Of a stretch of DNA of 64,000 nt, positions 42,000 through 50,153 are shown piece by piece. The translations under genes were made by a program, and so were the position numbers. The number at the start of each line of letters is the position of its first letter. Within the stretch, counting starts at the first letter, position 1. Source of the DNA: Novosphingobium rosa NBRC 15208 (GTDB lineage Bacteria; Pseudomonadota; Alphaproteobacteria; Sphingomonadales; Sphingomonadaceae); contig NZ_BCZE01000036.1 in the NCBI RefSeq assembly GCF_001598555.1, positions 1 to 64,000 of the forward strand. The letters are read 5' to 3'. The notes beneath the pieces were generated by a model. It did not search any database. It worked only from the letters and a program-made list of their open reading frames with translations, and was not told the origin of the DNA.

Positions 42000-42580
42000 A
42001 TGCCACCCCCCTCCGCAAGCTGCCTGAAGCGACGGCTGCCATGGGTCTGGCCTTCGCCATGGTGTGCTCTCTGGCCGCTCCGGCGCAGGCCGGTGAGCGG
42101 GTGCCGATCCCCTCCACCCCCGATCTGGGCAAGGCCGAGGCGCGCTGCCGCCCCGGCGAACAGGGCCCTGCCCTGCTGATCGCCATTGACGGGCTGAAGG
42201 ACCGCAAGGGCAACCTCAAGCTGGAGGTCTACCCCAGCAATGACGAGGACTTCCTGCGCGACGACAATGCGCTGATCTATTACGGCAAGACCTTCCGCCG
42301 CGTGGAAGAGGTGGTGCCGCAGAACGGCCCGGTCGTGATCTGCGCGCGCATCCCCGGCCCCGGCGCCTATTCGGTGATGGTGCTGCATGACCGCGACGCC
42401 AACCGCAAGTTCGGCCTTTCGGTCGATGGCATCGGCTTCACCGCCAATCCCAAGCTGGGCTGGTCCAAGCCCAAGGCGGCGGCGACGCGGGTGGATGCCG
42501 GCAATGGCCTGACCCGCACCACCGTCATCATGAACTATCGCAACGGCCTGATGAGCGTCGGGCCCATCGCGGCGCATTGA
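41996..42580 (+). CDS. Secreted DUF2141 protein in the hpnN run
   Basis: A 194-residue protein with a signal peptide (about residues 1-32, SLAAPAQAGE) and a DUF2141-like domain: IDGLKDRKGNLKLEVYP, VVICARIPGPGAYSVMVLHD, RDANRKFGLSVDGIGFTANP. It is longer than the DUF2141 protein after dxs and its DxDxN loop is less canonical. Function is unknown. The ATG overlaps the stop of the preceding membrane protein gene. Two paralogues tied to isoprenoid/hopanoid genes in one window is unusual. Confidence 0.75.
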   Translation: MNATPLRKLPEATAAMGLAFAMVCSLAAPAQAGERVPIPSTPDLGKAEARCRPGEQGPALLIAIDGLKDRKGNLKLEVYPSNDEDFLRDDNALIYYGKTFRRVEEVVPQNGPVVICARIPGPGAYSVMVLHDRDANRKFGLSVDGIGFTANPKLGWSKPKAAATRVDAGNGLTRTTVIMNYRNGLMSVGPIAAH

Positions 42581-42685
42581 TGATGCAACGCGCCGCCTCT
42601 TCCCTTGCGCATAATGCTGGACGCGCCACCCCGATCAAGGGTATGGAGCGCGCAGGGATCGGGTGCGAGCTTTCGGGGGACAGCC

Positions 42686-43840
42686 ATGCGCATCGTTGAT
42701 GTTTGTGCCTTTTACACGCCCCATGGCGGCGGCGTGAAGACCTATGTCGAACAGAAGCTGAAGATCGGCCCCACGCTGGGCCATGAGATCATCATCCTCG
42801 CCCCTGGTGACAGCTATCAGGTGATCGAGAAAGGCCCGAACGCCCGCCTGATCACCCTGCCGTCCCCACGCTTCCCGCTGGACCGCAAATATTGGTACTT
42901 CGCCGATGAGGCCGCGCTCCATGCCGAGCTGGACCGGCTCCAGCCCGATCTGGTGGAGGTCTCCAGCCCCTGGCGCAGCCCCTCGATGGTGGCGCGCTGG
43001 CGGGGCGATGCGGCGCGCTCGCTGGTGATGCATGCCGATCCGCTCTCGGCCTATGCCTATCGCTTCCTGCGCCCGATGATGAGCCGCGAGGCCATCGACC
43101 GCCGCTTCGAACCCTTCTGGAAGCACTTGCGCGAGCTGGGCCAGAGCTTCGACCGCGTCGTCTGCGCCAGCGGCGAATTGCGGGATCGCCTCGCCAAGGG
43201 CGGCGTGGCCAACACCGTGCTTCACCCCATGGGCATCGAATCCGGCCTGTTCAGCCCCGATCGCCGCGACCCGATGCTGCGCCGCCGCCTGCTGGCCACC
43301 TGCGGCCTGTCCGAAAGCGCGCATCTGCTGCTGGGCGTGGGCCGCCTCTCGGGCGAGAAGCGCTGGCCCATGGTGGTCGATGCCGTCACCGCCGCCAGCC
43401 AGTCGCTGCCGATCGGTCTGGTCATCGTGGGGGCAGGCAACCACCGCAAGCGCATCGAGAACCAGATTCAGGGCAACCCCCATATCCGCCTGCTGGGTGT
43501 GGAGAAGGATCGCCAGAAATTCGCCACCCTGCTGGCCAGCGCCGACGCGCTGATCCACGGCTGCGAGGCGGAAACCTTCTGCATGGCCGCCGCCGAGGCG
43601 CGCGCCAGCGGCGTGCCCGTGATCGTGCCAGACCGTGGCGGCGCCGCCGACCATGCGCGCGGCGGCGCGGGCCTCACCTATCGCTCGGGATCGGCGCTGG
43701 CGGCGGCTCAGGCCACGCTGCGGCTGCTGCATCATCCGCCGCGCGGGCCCTTTGCCCTGCCCGCCAGCACGCAAGGCCATTTCGAGGCGCTTTTCGCCGA
43801 TTACGAAGGGCTGATTCAGCGCCGCCACGCCGCGGCCTGA
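42686..43840 (+). CDS. GT4-family glycosyltransferase
   Basis: A 384-residue GT-B fold retaining glycosyltransferase. The N-terminal domain begins MRIVDVCAFYTPHGGGVKTY (the acceptor-side Gly-rich loop). The C-terminal domain has LLLGVGRLSGEKRWPMVVDA (donor loop) and the E-x7-E block CEAETFCMAAAEARASGVP. The sugar and acceptor are unknown. The ATG at 42686 has GGGGGAC about 6 bases before it. It follows the DUF2141 gene by 105 bases, so it may be the last gene of the hpnN unit. Confidence 0.85.
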   Translation: MRIVDVCAFYTPHGGGVKTYVEQKLKIGPTLGHEIIILAPGDSYQVIEKGPNARLITLPSPRFPLDRKYWYFADEAALHAELDRLQPDLVEVSSPWRSPSMVARWRGDAARSLVMHADPLSAYAYRFLRPMMSREAIDRRFEPFWKHLRELGQSFDRVVCASGELRDRLAKGGVANTVLHPMGIESGLFSPDRRDPMLRRRLLATCGLSESAHLLLGVGRLSGEKRWPMVVDAVTAASQSLPIGLVIVGAGNHRKRIENQIQGNPHIRLLGVEKDRQKFATLLASADALIHGCEAETFCMAAAEARASGVPVIVPDRGGAADHARGGAGLTYRSGSALAAAQATLRLLHHPPRGPFALPASTQGHFEALFADYEGLIQRRHAAA

Positions 43841-43853
43841 GTCAGACTGCTGA

Positions 43854-43883
43854 TCAAGAATCCGGCCTGCGCCGGTTTCTTGA
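43854..43883 (+). terminator. Hairpin downstream of the GT4 gene
   Basis: TCAAGAATCCGGC-CTGC-GCCGGTTTCTTGA is a 13-base stem with one mismatch, 14 bases after the stop. It lacks a T-run, so it may be a weak terminator or an RNA-processing/stability element. Confidence 0.5.
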
Positions 43884-43975
43884 GGGGAACTCATACCTTA
43901 TCGCCATTCACCCCCTTGCATGGGGGCGCATCTCGTCCTTTGGTACAACCAAACAACACAGGACGATTGCCCCCC

Positions 43976-45298
43976 ATGTCATCGCGCCACCTTGCCCGCC
44001 TGCTCTCCGTCTGCGCCACTGTGGCGCTGGCCGCGCCCGCTTTCGCCGCCCCGGCGGCGCTGTCTCCCGAACAGACCTCCCCGGAACGAATTGTCGCCGC
44101 CGCGCTGAAGGAAGCCCCCGTGTGGGACGGCCACAATGACGTGCCCGAACAGCTGCGCGACCGCCGCAAGGACGTGCTGGCGGGTTTCGACTTCAACAAC
44201 ACCGTCAACGAGCCCCTGTCTGACCGCCGCATGGCCGCCTTCTTCCCGGCGGGCACCCCCACCGGCATGCAGACCGACCTCACCCGGATGAAGCAGGGCC
44301 ATATCGGCGCGCAATTCTGGTCGGTCTATGTCTCGGCCAACCTGCCCGAGCCGCAGGCCGTGCAGGCCACCATGGAGCAGATCGACGTCATCAAGCGCCT
44401 GATCGCCCAGTACCCGGGCGACCTGATGCTGGCCACCAGCAGCGCGGACGTGGAAAAGGCATGGAAGCTGGGCAAGGTCGCCTCGCTGATCGGCATGGAG
44501 GGCGGCCATTCCATCGGCGGCTCGCTGGGCGTGCTGCGCCAGTTCTACGCGCTGGGCGCGCGCTACATGACGCTGACGCACTTCAAGAGCATCGCCTGGG
44601 CCGACAGCGCCACCGACGCCCCCCAGCATGACGGCCTCACCCCCTTCGGCAAGGATGTGGTGCGCGAGATGCAGCGCATCGGCATCCTCGTCGATCTCAG
44701 CCACGTCAGCCAGAAGACCATGCTGGACGCGCTGGAGGTGGCCAGGGCGCCCATCATCTTCAGCCATTCGGGTTCGCAAGCGGTCAGCGGTCACCCCCGC
44801 AACGTCTCGGACGAGGTGCTGGACAAGGTGAAGCTGAACGGCGGCGTCGTGATGTGCAACTTCTACCCCAACTACGTCTCCGACGCGCTCTACAAGTGGG
44901 GCGCCGCCCGCACCGGCCAGCAGGCCGAGCAGAAAGCGCTCCACCCGGACCGCCCGGACCTCGCCAAGGCCGGGCTTGAGGCATGGGAGAAAGCCAACCC
45001 CAAGCCCGTGGCCACGATCCAGCAGGTCGCCGATCATATCGACCATATCGTGAAGCGCATCGGCATCGATCACGTGGGCGTGGGCGGCGATTTCGATGGC
45101 GGCTCGATCGGGCTGCAGGGGATGCCGGATGTGTCGGCCTATCCGGCGCTGCTGCTGGAGCTGGCCAAGCGCGGGTATACGAAGGATGACCTGAAGAAGG
45201 TCGCCAGCCTGAACACGCTGCGGGTGCTGAAGGCTTCGGAAGCTTATGCGCTGGCGCATAAGGACGACAAGCCGATCGAAAGCCCGACTTCGTTTTAA
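43976..45298 (+). CDS. M19-family membrane dipeptidase (renal dipeptidase-like)
   Basis: A 440-residue exported zinc dipeptidase. Signal peptide residues 1-26 (CATVALAAPAFAAP), then the first metal motif VWDGHNDVPEQL, the bridging Glu in IGMEGGHSIGG, metal His in LVDLSHVSQ and IIFSHSGSQAV, and HVGVGGDFDGG near the C-terminus. These are the conserved M19 elements. The ATG at 43976 was chosen so that the signal peptide is at the start; AGGA lies 12 bases before it. Likely role: peptide turnover in the periplasm. Confidence 0.93.
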   Translation: MSSRHLARLLSVCATVALAAPAFAAPAALSPEQTSPERIVAAALKEAPVWDGHNDVPEQLRDRRKDVLAGFDFNNTVNEPLSDRRMAAFFPAGTPTGMQTDLTRMKQGHIGAQFWSVYVSANLPEPQAVQATMEQIDVIKRLIAQYPGDLMLATSSADVEKAWKLGKVASLIGMEGGHSIGGSLGVLRQFYALGARYMTLTHFKSIAWADSATDAPQHDGLTPFGKDVVREMQRIGILVDLSHVSQKTMLDALEVARAPIIFSHSGSQAVSGHPRNVSDEVLDKVKLNGGVVMCNFYPNYVSDALYKWGAARTGQQAEQKALHPDRPDLAKAGLEAWEKANPKPVATIQQVADHIDHIVKRIGIDHVGVGGDFDGGSIGLQGMPDVSAYPALLLELAKRGYTKDDLKKVASLNTLRVLKASEAYALAHKDDKPIESPTSF

Positions 45299-45321
45299 GG
45301 GGCGTTGGAAGAAGGATAGAT

Positions 45322-45549
45322 GCGAGGGGGTTACTCCCTCGCGCTCCCATAACGTCTCCCGACGATAAGGCAGTGGCTCCGCATCGCGGCGCATCACCTC
45401 TCCATCAGCACAACAGAAAGGCGCCGCAGGCAGGCATGCCCCGGCGCCTTTTTCTCGTTTAAAAGCCTGCGGCGCGGCAAACGAAGCGCAAGGCCAAACC
45501 CGTGGCGCAACGTAGACATTAAAGGGAGCGCGAGGGTTATGACCCTCGC
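45322..45549 (+). repeat. Modular intergenic repeat, copy 3 (left half + right half)
   Basis: A 228-base element between convergent genes, in the same orientation as copy 1. Ends: GCGAGGGGG-TTA-CTCCCTCGC + GCTCCC (45322-45348) and GGGAGC + GCGAGGGTTATGACCCTCGC (45524-45549). The interior repeats the copy 1 order, with AACGTCTCCCGACG, AGCACAACAGAAAGGCGCCG, the GGCGCC hairpin with TTTTTCTC, and TTTAAAAGCCTGCGGCGC. Confidence 0.85.
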
Positions 45550-45561
45550 ATCTATCCCTTC

Positions 45562-46374
45562 CTACTTCACCCCGGGAACGCGAATCTCAAACATCACCGG
45601 CCACTCCTTGCCCGTGACGTAGAGCTTGTGATGCACCCCATCGTAAGCAATCCCGTTGGGAATCTGGTCCGGCCCGGTTGTGCCAGCTTCCTTGTGCAGG
45701 TCGGACACGTCGATCCAGCCCTTCACATGGCCCGAAGCCGGATCGATCCGCGCGATACGATCCGTCAGCCAGATGTTCGCCCAGATCTCGCCATCCACCA
45801 GCTCCACCTCGTTGAGCTGGTCCACCGGCCTGCCCTGCGCGGTCACATGGATCATGCGCAGCAGACGGAAGCCATTGGGGTCGATCACGCGCAGATTGCT
45901 GCTGCCGTCGCTCATGATGAGGTTGGGGCCGAGGCGGGTCAGCGCCCAGCCCTCGCCCATATAGTTGAACTGGCCCTCCGGCTTCAGCGTGGCCTTGTTC
46001 CAGATCATGCCGATGCCGTCGCGCCAGCTGAGCGAGTAGATCTTGTCGCCCACCGGGGAGCTGCCCTCGCCATAGAGCGGCATGGGCACATCGGCGCGGG
46101 CCAGCACCTCGCCGGTCTCGACATTCACCCGGCGCAGGGTGGAGCGGCCCAGCTCACCGGTGCTTTCATACATCTGGCCGGTGGAATCGAAGAACAGGCC
46201 TTCGGTCCAGGCATGGGGGTCGTGCGGCAGCTTGCGCACCACCTCGGGCTTGACCACCGGCAGTTCCGCCGATGTCTTGGAGGGCGCGGGCTGCGCCGCA
46301 TGACATGCCGCCAAGGGGGCCAGCGCAAAGGCCAGCCCCAGCAGCGCCTGCTTCACAGACCCGCGCATCGCCAT
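45562..46374 (-). CDS. Glutaminyl-peptide cyclotransferase
   Basis: A 270-residue exported enzyme of the plant/bacterial glutamine cyclotransferase family (five-bladed beta-propeller), which converts N-terminal glutamine to pyroglutamate. It has a signal peptide with a possible lipobox (LAPLAAC, Cys24), then LPHDPHAWTEGLFFDSTGQM, STGELGRSTLRRV, LNEVELVDGEIWANIWLTD and QIPNGIAYD, all typical of the family. Its ATG shares one base with the dapD stop (TGATG), an unexpected coupling to lysine biosynthesis. Confidence 0.9.
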   Translation of the reverse strand: MAMRGSVKQALLGLAFALAPLAACHAAQPAPSKTSAELPVVKPEVVRKLPHDPHAWTEGLFFDSTGQMYESTGELGRSTLRRVNVETGEVLARADVPMPLYGEGSSPVGDKIYSLSWRDGIGMIWNKATLKPEGQFNYMGEGWALTRLGPNLIMSDGSSNLRVIDPNGFRLLRMIHVTAQGRPVDQLNEVELVDGEIWANIWLTDRIARIDPASGHVKGWIDVSDLHKEAGTTGPDQIPNGIAYDGVHHKLYVTGKEWPVMFEIRVPGVK

Positions 46375-47219
46375 CAGTCGCGCAGCAGCTCGTTGATGCC
46401 GGTCTTGGCGCGGGTCTGCGCGTCGACCGTCTTGACGATCACGGCGCAGTAGAGGCTGGGCCCGGGGGTGCCATCGGGCAGCGGCTTGCCGGGCAGCGAG
46501 CCAGGCACGACCACCGCGTAAGGCGGCACGCGGCCAATGTGGACCTCGCCCGTGGCGCGGTCGATGATCTTGGTGGAGGCGCCCAGATAGACGCCCATCG
46601 AGAGCACCGCGCCCTCACCCACGATCACACCCTCGGCCACTTCGCTGCGCGCGCCGATGAAAGCGCCGTCCTCGATGATGACGGGGCCGGCCTGCAGGGG
46701 CTCCAGCACGCCGCCAATGCCCGCGCCGCCCGAGATATGCACGTTCTTGCCGATCTGCGCGCAGCTGCCCACGGTGGCCCAGGTGTCGACCATCGTGCCC
46801 GAATCGACGAAGGCGCCCAGATTGACGAAGCTGGGCATCAGCACCACGCCCTTGGCGATATGGCAGCCGACGCGGGCCACGGCGCCGGGAACGGCGCGGA
46901 AACCGGCGGCGCGGAACTGGTCATCGCTCCAGCCCTGGGTCTTCAGGGCCACCTTGTCGAAGGCGGGCGCGCCGCCCATGCCGTTCTCGATCACGGCATT
47001 GTCGTTCAGGCGGAAGGAGAGCAGCACGGCCTTCTTCAGCCACTGATTGACCACCCATTCGCCATCGATCTTCTCGGCCACGCGGGCCTCGCCCGATTCC
47101 AGCAGGGCGAAAGCGGCCTCGACAGCCACGCGCACATCGGCGCTGGCCAGGGTCACAGTGTCACGCGCTTCCCAGGCGGCTTCGATGGAGGCGGCAAGGG
47201 CGGCGATGTCAGTGGTCAT
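46374..47219 (-). CDS. dapD: Tetrahydrodipicolinate N-succinyltransferase
   Basis: DapD succinylates tetrahydrodipicolinate in the lysine/diaminopimelate pathway. The 281-residue product has a helical N-terminal domain (1-100) and a left-handed beta-helix of hexapeptide repeats (about 105-240: GAVARVGCHIAKGVVLMPSF split across coils, NLGAFVDSGTMVDTWATVGS, HISGGAGIGGVLEPLQ). The catalytic Asp/Glu region is FVDSGTMVD. Length is normal. No other dap gene is nearby. It is divergent from the autotransporter gene across 270 bases. Confidence 0.97.
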   Translation of the reverse strand: MTTDIAALAASIEAAWEARDTVTLASADVRVAVEAAFALLESGEARVAEKIDGEWVVNQWLKKAVLLSFRLNDNAVIENGMGGAPAFDKVALKTQGWSDDQFRAAGFRAVPGAVARVGCHIAKGVVLMPSFVNLGAFVDSGTMVDTWATVGSCAQIGKNVHISGGAGIGGVLEPLQAGPVIIEDGAFIGARSEVAEGVIVGEGAVLSMGVYLGASTKIIDRATGEVHIGRVPPYAVVVPGSLPGKPLPDGTPGPSLYCAVIVKTVDAQTRAKTGINELLRD

Positions 47220-47489
47220 GAAGTGTCTTCCTGTAAGGCTGCCCAGACGGAGCTGAACAGCGTTGGCGGGCCTCCCCCCCGGAAGGGCATGCCCATGTCG
47301 CCAACCCGCCTATCGCCAGTTGAAGCCGAGCGCAACCGGCCCAAAGCCTTCCGCCCTTTTCCGCCCGGCACCGTATTCCCCCTAAGCCCGGAAAGCGGCG
47401 CCTTCACCACTTGGCGACCATGCCGTGGCATAAGAATCGCGTATGGCCGGGCCGAGGGGACCGCCCGCCACGCCGGGGACAGAACAGAC

Positions 47490-49910
47490 ATGCAGATCAT
47501 CGATGAGGACGCCGCGCAAAACCATCGCGATCCGGTCGACGCCGCTCTGCCGGGCTCCATGGTGCAGCGCATCGCCCTCGCCGGGGTCGCAATTTCGGCG
47601 CTGGCCCTGCTGGCGGCCTGCGGCAGCGATGGCGGCGGCGGGGTGAACAGCACCCCGGCTCCCAGCAGCACCCCCACGCCGACGCCCACCACCAGCGCCA
47701 GCCCCACGCCCACCGCCACCCCGACCACCACGCCCACCTCCACTTTCATCACGGCGGAATACAACCGCTCCACCGGCCCCTCGCAGCATGGCGCGATCAC
47801 GGCATGGTCGCTGGGGGCGACGGGCGCGGGGGTGACGATCGGCATCGTCGATTCCGGGCTCGACACCACCAACCCCGAATTTACCGGGCGCATCTCCGCC
47901 GCCTCCGCCGATGTGGCGGGAACGCGCGGCCTCGCCAATGCCGACAGCGACCATGGCACGATGGTGGCGCTGGTGGCCGCCGCCGCGCGCAACAATTCGG
48001 GCATCATGGGCATGGCCTATGGCGCCACCGTCGCCGCCTTCCGCGCCGACACCGCGGGCAGCTGCGCGACAACCGACGGCTGCAGCTTCAGCGACTCCAA
48101 CATCGCCGCCGGCATCAATGCCGCGATCAACGCCGGGGCCAAGGTGATCAACATCTCGCTGGGCGGCGGCGCGCCCAGCAGCACCGTCACCACCGCCATC
48201 AGCCGCGCCGCCAGCGCGGGCGTGGTGGTGATCGTGGCGGCGGGCAATGACGGCACCGCCAACCCCGATGCCTTCGCCTCGGGGGTGCGCGCGGCGGGCA
48301 ACGGCAATGTGATCATCGCCGGATCGGTGAACAGCAGCAATGTGATCTCCAGCTTCTCCGACAAGGCCGGAACCGAAGCCGCCAACTATCTCACCGCGCT
48401 GGGCGAAGGCATCTGCTGCCAATATGCCAATGGCACGATCAAGACGACCACCTCGGGCGGCTCGACCTATGTGACGGTCTATTCGGGCACCAGCTTCTCC
48501 GCCCCGCAGATCGCGGGGGCCGTGGCGCTGCTGATGCAATATTTCCCCAACCTCACCGCCCGGCAGGCCGTCACCCTGCTGCTCAACACCGCCACGCGCG
48601 AGGGCACCGGCGCGGGTGACACCACCTATGGCGCGGGCGTGCTCAACATCGCCAGCGCGTTTACGGCGCAGGGCACCACCACCATGGGCACCTCCAGCCA
48701 GAAAATCGCGCTGGGCGACACCACCATCGCCACCTCCCCCGCCATGGGCGACGCCGCGCATGGCGCCAGCCTGCAGGCCGTGGTGCTGGACAGCTACAAC
48801 CGCGCCTTTCAGGTGAACCTTGCCGCCTCGATGCGGCAGGCGATGATCCAGCCCCGCCTGCTGGGCGCGCTCGACACCAACCGCACCGCCACCACTTTGG
48901 GCACCGACAAGCTCTCGCTGGCCTTCACGGTTGATGGGCAGCACCACCTCTCCGCCAACCTCTCCAGTTTCGCCCGCCAGATGCAGCTGACGCCCGGCGA
49001 CAGCAATGCCGCCCGCGTGCTGGCCGCCCGCGTGGTGGCGCATCTCACGCCCGGCGCCACGCTGGCCATGGCCTTCGCACAGGGCTCGGACGGGCTGACC
49101 GCCCAGCTGCAGGGCCAGAGTCGCCCCGCCTTCCTGATCGCCACCAACCCGCTGGAGGACACCGGCTTCCTGCGCAGCGGCCAGAGCGCCATGGCCGTGC
49201 GCCACCAGCTGGGCCGCTGGGGCATGACCGTCTTTGCCGAGAACGGCCGCGCCCAGCTCTCCACCCCATGGCATCAGGGCGCGCTTTCCGACGCGCTGCA
49301 AAAGCGCGACAGCGCCACCCGGGTCGGCCTCTCCATGGACCGCCGCTTCGGCACCTTCGAGACCAGCTTCGGCGCCAGCTGGATGACCGAGGACCACACG
49401 CTGCTCGGCGCGCGTCTGGCCGATACCTTCGGTGCGCGCGGGGCGGAAACGCTGTTTTTCGACAGCTCGATGGGCTGGCGGCCAGAGGGCGGCTGGTATC
49501 TGGGCGCGGCATGGCGTCAGGCCTTCACCCGCGCGCGCGGCGGCTCGCTGGTGGGCTCGGATTCGCGCCTGACTTCCTATGGCTGGTCGGTCGATGCCGG
49601 GATGATCAACGCGCTGGCATGGGGCGACAGCCTGTCCCTGCGCGTCAGCCAGCCCCTGCGCGTGGCGCGCGGGGGCGTGAACCTCTACCTGCCCGACAGC
49701 TATGATTACGCGACGCAGGAAGCGGTGTGGTCCACGCATCGGCTGAATCTGGCCCCGACCGGGCGCGAGATCGCCGCCGAGCTGGCTTGGCATGCGCCGA
49801 TGTTCACCGGGGATGGGACGATCAGCCTGTTCTGGCGCAAGGAGCCGGGGAATTATGCCGGTCTGCCCGATGACAGCGGGATGGCTTGGAGTTGGCGGAA
49901 GGGGTTTTAA
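47490..49910 (+). CDS. Subtilisin-like autotransporter, probable surface lipoprotein
   Basis: An 806-residue secreted serine protease. The S8 triad is Asp121 (IGIVDSGLD), His155 (ADSDHGTMVA) and Ser335 (SGTSFSAPQIAG), with oxyanion Asn in VAAGNDG. The region after about 400 is a passenger stem and a C-terminal beta-barrel ending in ..WSWRKGF. Near the start, MVQRIALAGVAIS leads to lipobox LLAAC (Cys44) and then about 35 residues rich in Thr/Pro/Ser, so it may be lipid-anchored like Neisseria NalP. The start is the ATG at 47490 (GGGGA 10 bases upstream); the ATG at 47559 would give a standard lipoprotein signal peptide. Confidence 0.85.
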   Translation: MQIIDEDAAQNHRDPVDAALPGSMVQRIALAGVAISALALLAACGSDGGGGVNSTPAPSSTPTPTPTTSASPTPTATPTTTPTSTFITAEYNRSTGPSQHGAITAWSLGATGAGVTIGIVDSGLDTTNPEFTGRISAASADVAGTRGLANADSDHGTMVALVAAAARNNSGIMGMAYGATVAAFRADTAGSCATTDGCSFSDSNIAAGINAAINAGAKVINISLGGGAPSSTVTTAISRAASAGVVVIVAAGNDGTANPDAFASGVRAAGNGNVIIAGSVNSSNVISSFSDKAGTEAANYLTALGEGICCQYANGTIKTTTSGGSTYVTVYSGTSFSAPQIAGAVALLMQYFPNLTARQAVTLLLNTATREGTGAGDTTYGAGVLNIASAFTAQGTTTMGTSSQKIALGDTTIATSPAMGDAAHGASLQAVVLDSYNRAFQVNLAASMRQAMIQPRLLGALDTNRTATTLGTDKLSLAFTVDGQHHLSANLSSFARQMQLTPGDSNAARVLAARVVAHLTPGATLAMAFAQGSDGLTAQLQGQSRPAFLIATNPLEDTGFLRSGQSAMAVRHQLGRWGMTVFAENGRAQLSTPWHQGALSDALQKRDSATRVGLSMDRRFGTFETSFGASWMTEDHTLLGARLADTFGARGAETLFFDSSMGWRPEGGWYLGAAWRQAFTRARGGSLVGSDSRLTSYGWSVDAGMINALAWGDSLSLRVSQPLRVARGGVNLYLPDSYDYATQEAVWSTHRLNLAPTGREIAAELAWHAPMFTGDGTISLFWRKEPGNYAGLPDDSGMAWSWRKGF

Positions 49911-49928
49911 AGGGAGGACAGTGAAGAT

Positions 49929-50131
49929 GCGAGGGTCATAACCCTCGCGCTCCCTTTACTGTCTGCGTGGCGCATCGGGTTCGGCCAGAGAGCAACGTCG
50001 CGGCGTCGCGGGCTTTAGGATCACCGGCACAGCCTATCATGATCTGCCTGCGGCGCGGCAAGCTGGGCGCAAGGCCGAGCCCGTAACGCCAAGGTGGACA
50101 TTAAAGGGAGCGCGAGGGCGATGGCCCTCGC
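49929..50131 (+). repeat. Modular intergenic repeat, copy 4 (two right halves head to head)
   Basis: A 203-base element between convergent genes. The right part, from TCTGCCTGCGGCGCGGCAA to GACATTAAAGGGAGC and the hairpin GCGAGGGCGATGGCCCTCGC (50112-50131), matches the right half of copies 1 and 3. The left part, from the hairpin GCGAGGGTCATAACCCTCGC (49929-49948) through GCTCCCTTTACTGTCTGCG, is the reverse complement of the same right half. The GGCGCC hairpin and the left half are missing. Confidence 0.75.
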
Positions 50132-50153
50132 ATGTCTCCTTTTAACCTAAACC

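Noticed and set aside
46272..47489. 406-codon N-terminal extension of the autotransporter frame across dapD
   Set aside because: It runs antisense to dapD and lacks protein-like features; the signal peptide begins near 47559.
47640..47760. Thr/Pro-rich tract as a possible DNA tandem repeat or CRISPR-like array
   Set aside because: Repeat units are irregular codons for Pro, Thr and Ser inside a coding linker, with no spacers.
47382..49793. 803-codon open frame opposite the autotransporter gene
   Set aside because: Gly/Arg/His-rich shadow of the Ala/Thr/Gly-rich passenger; the plus-strand frame has an intact S8 triad.
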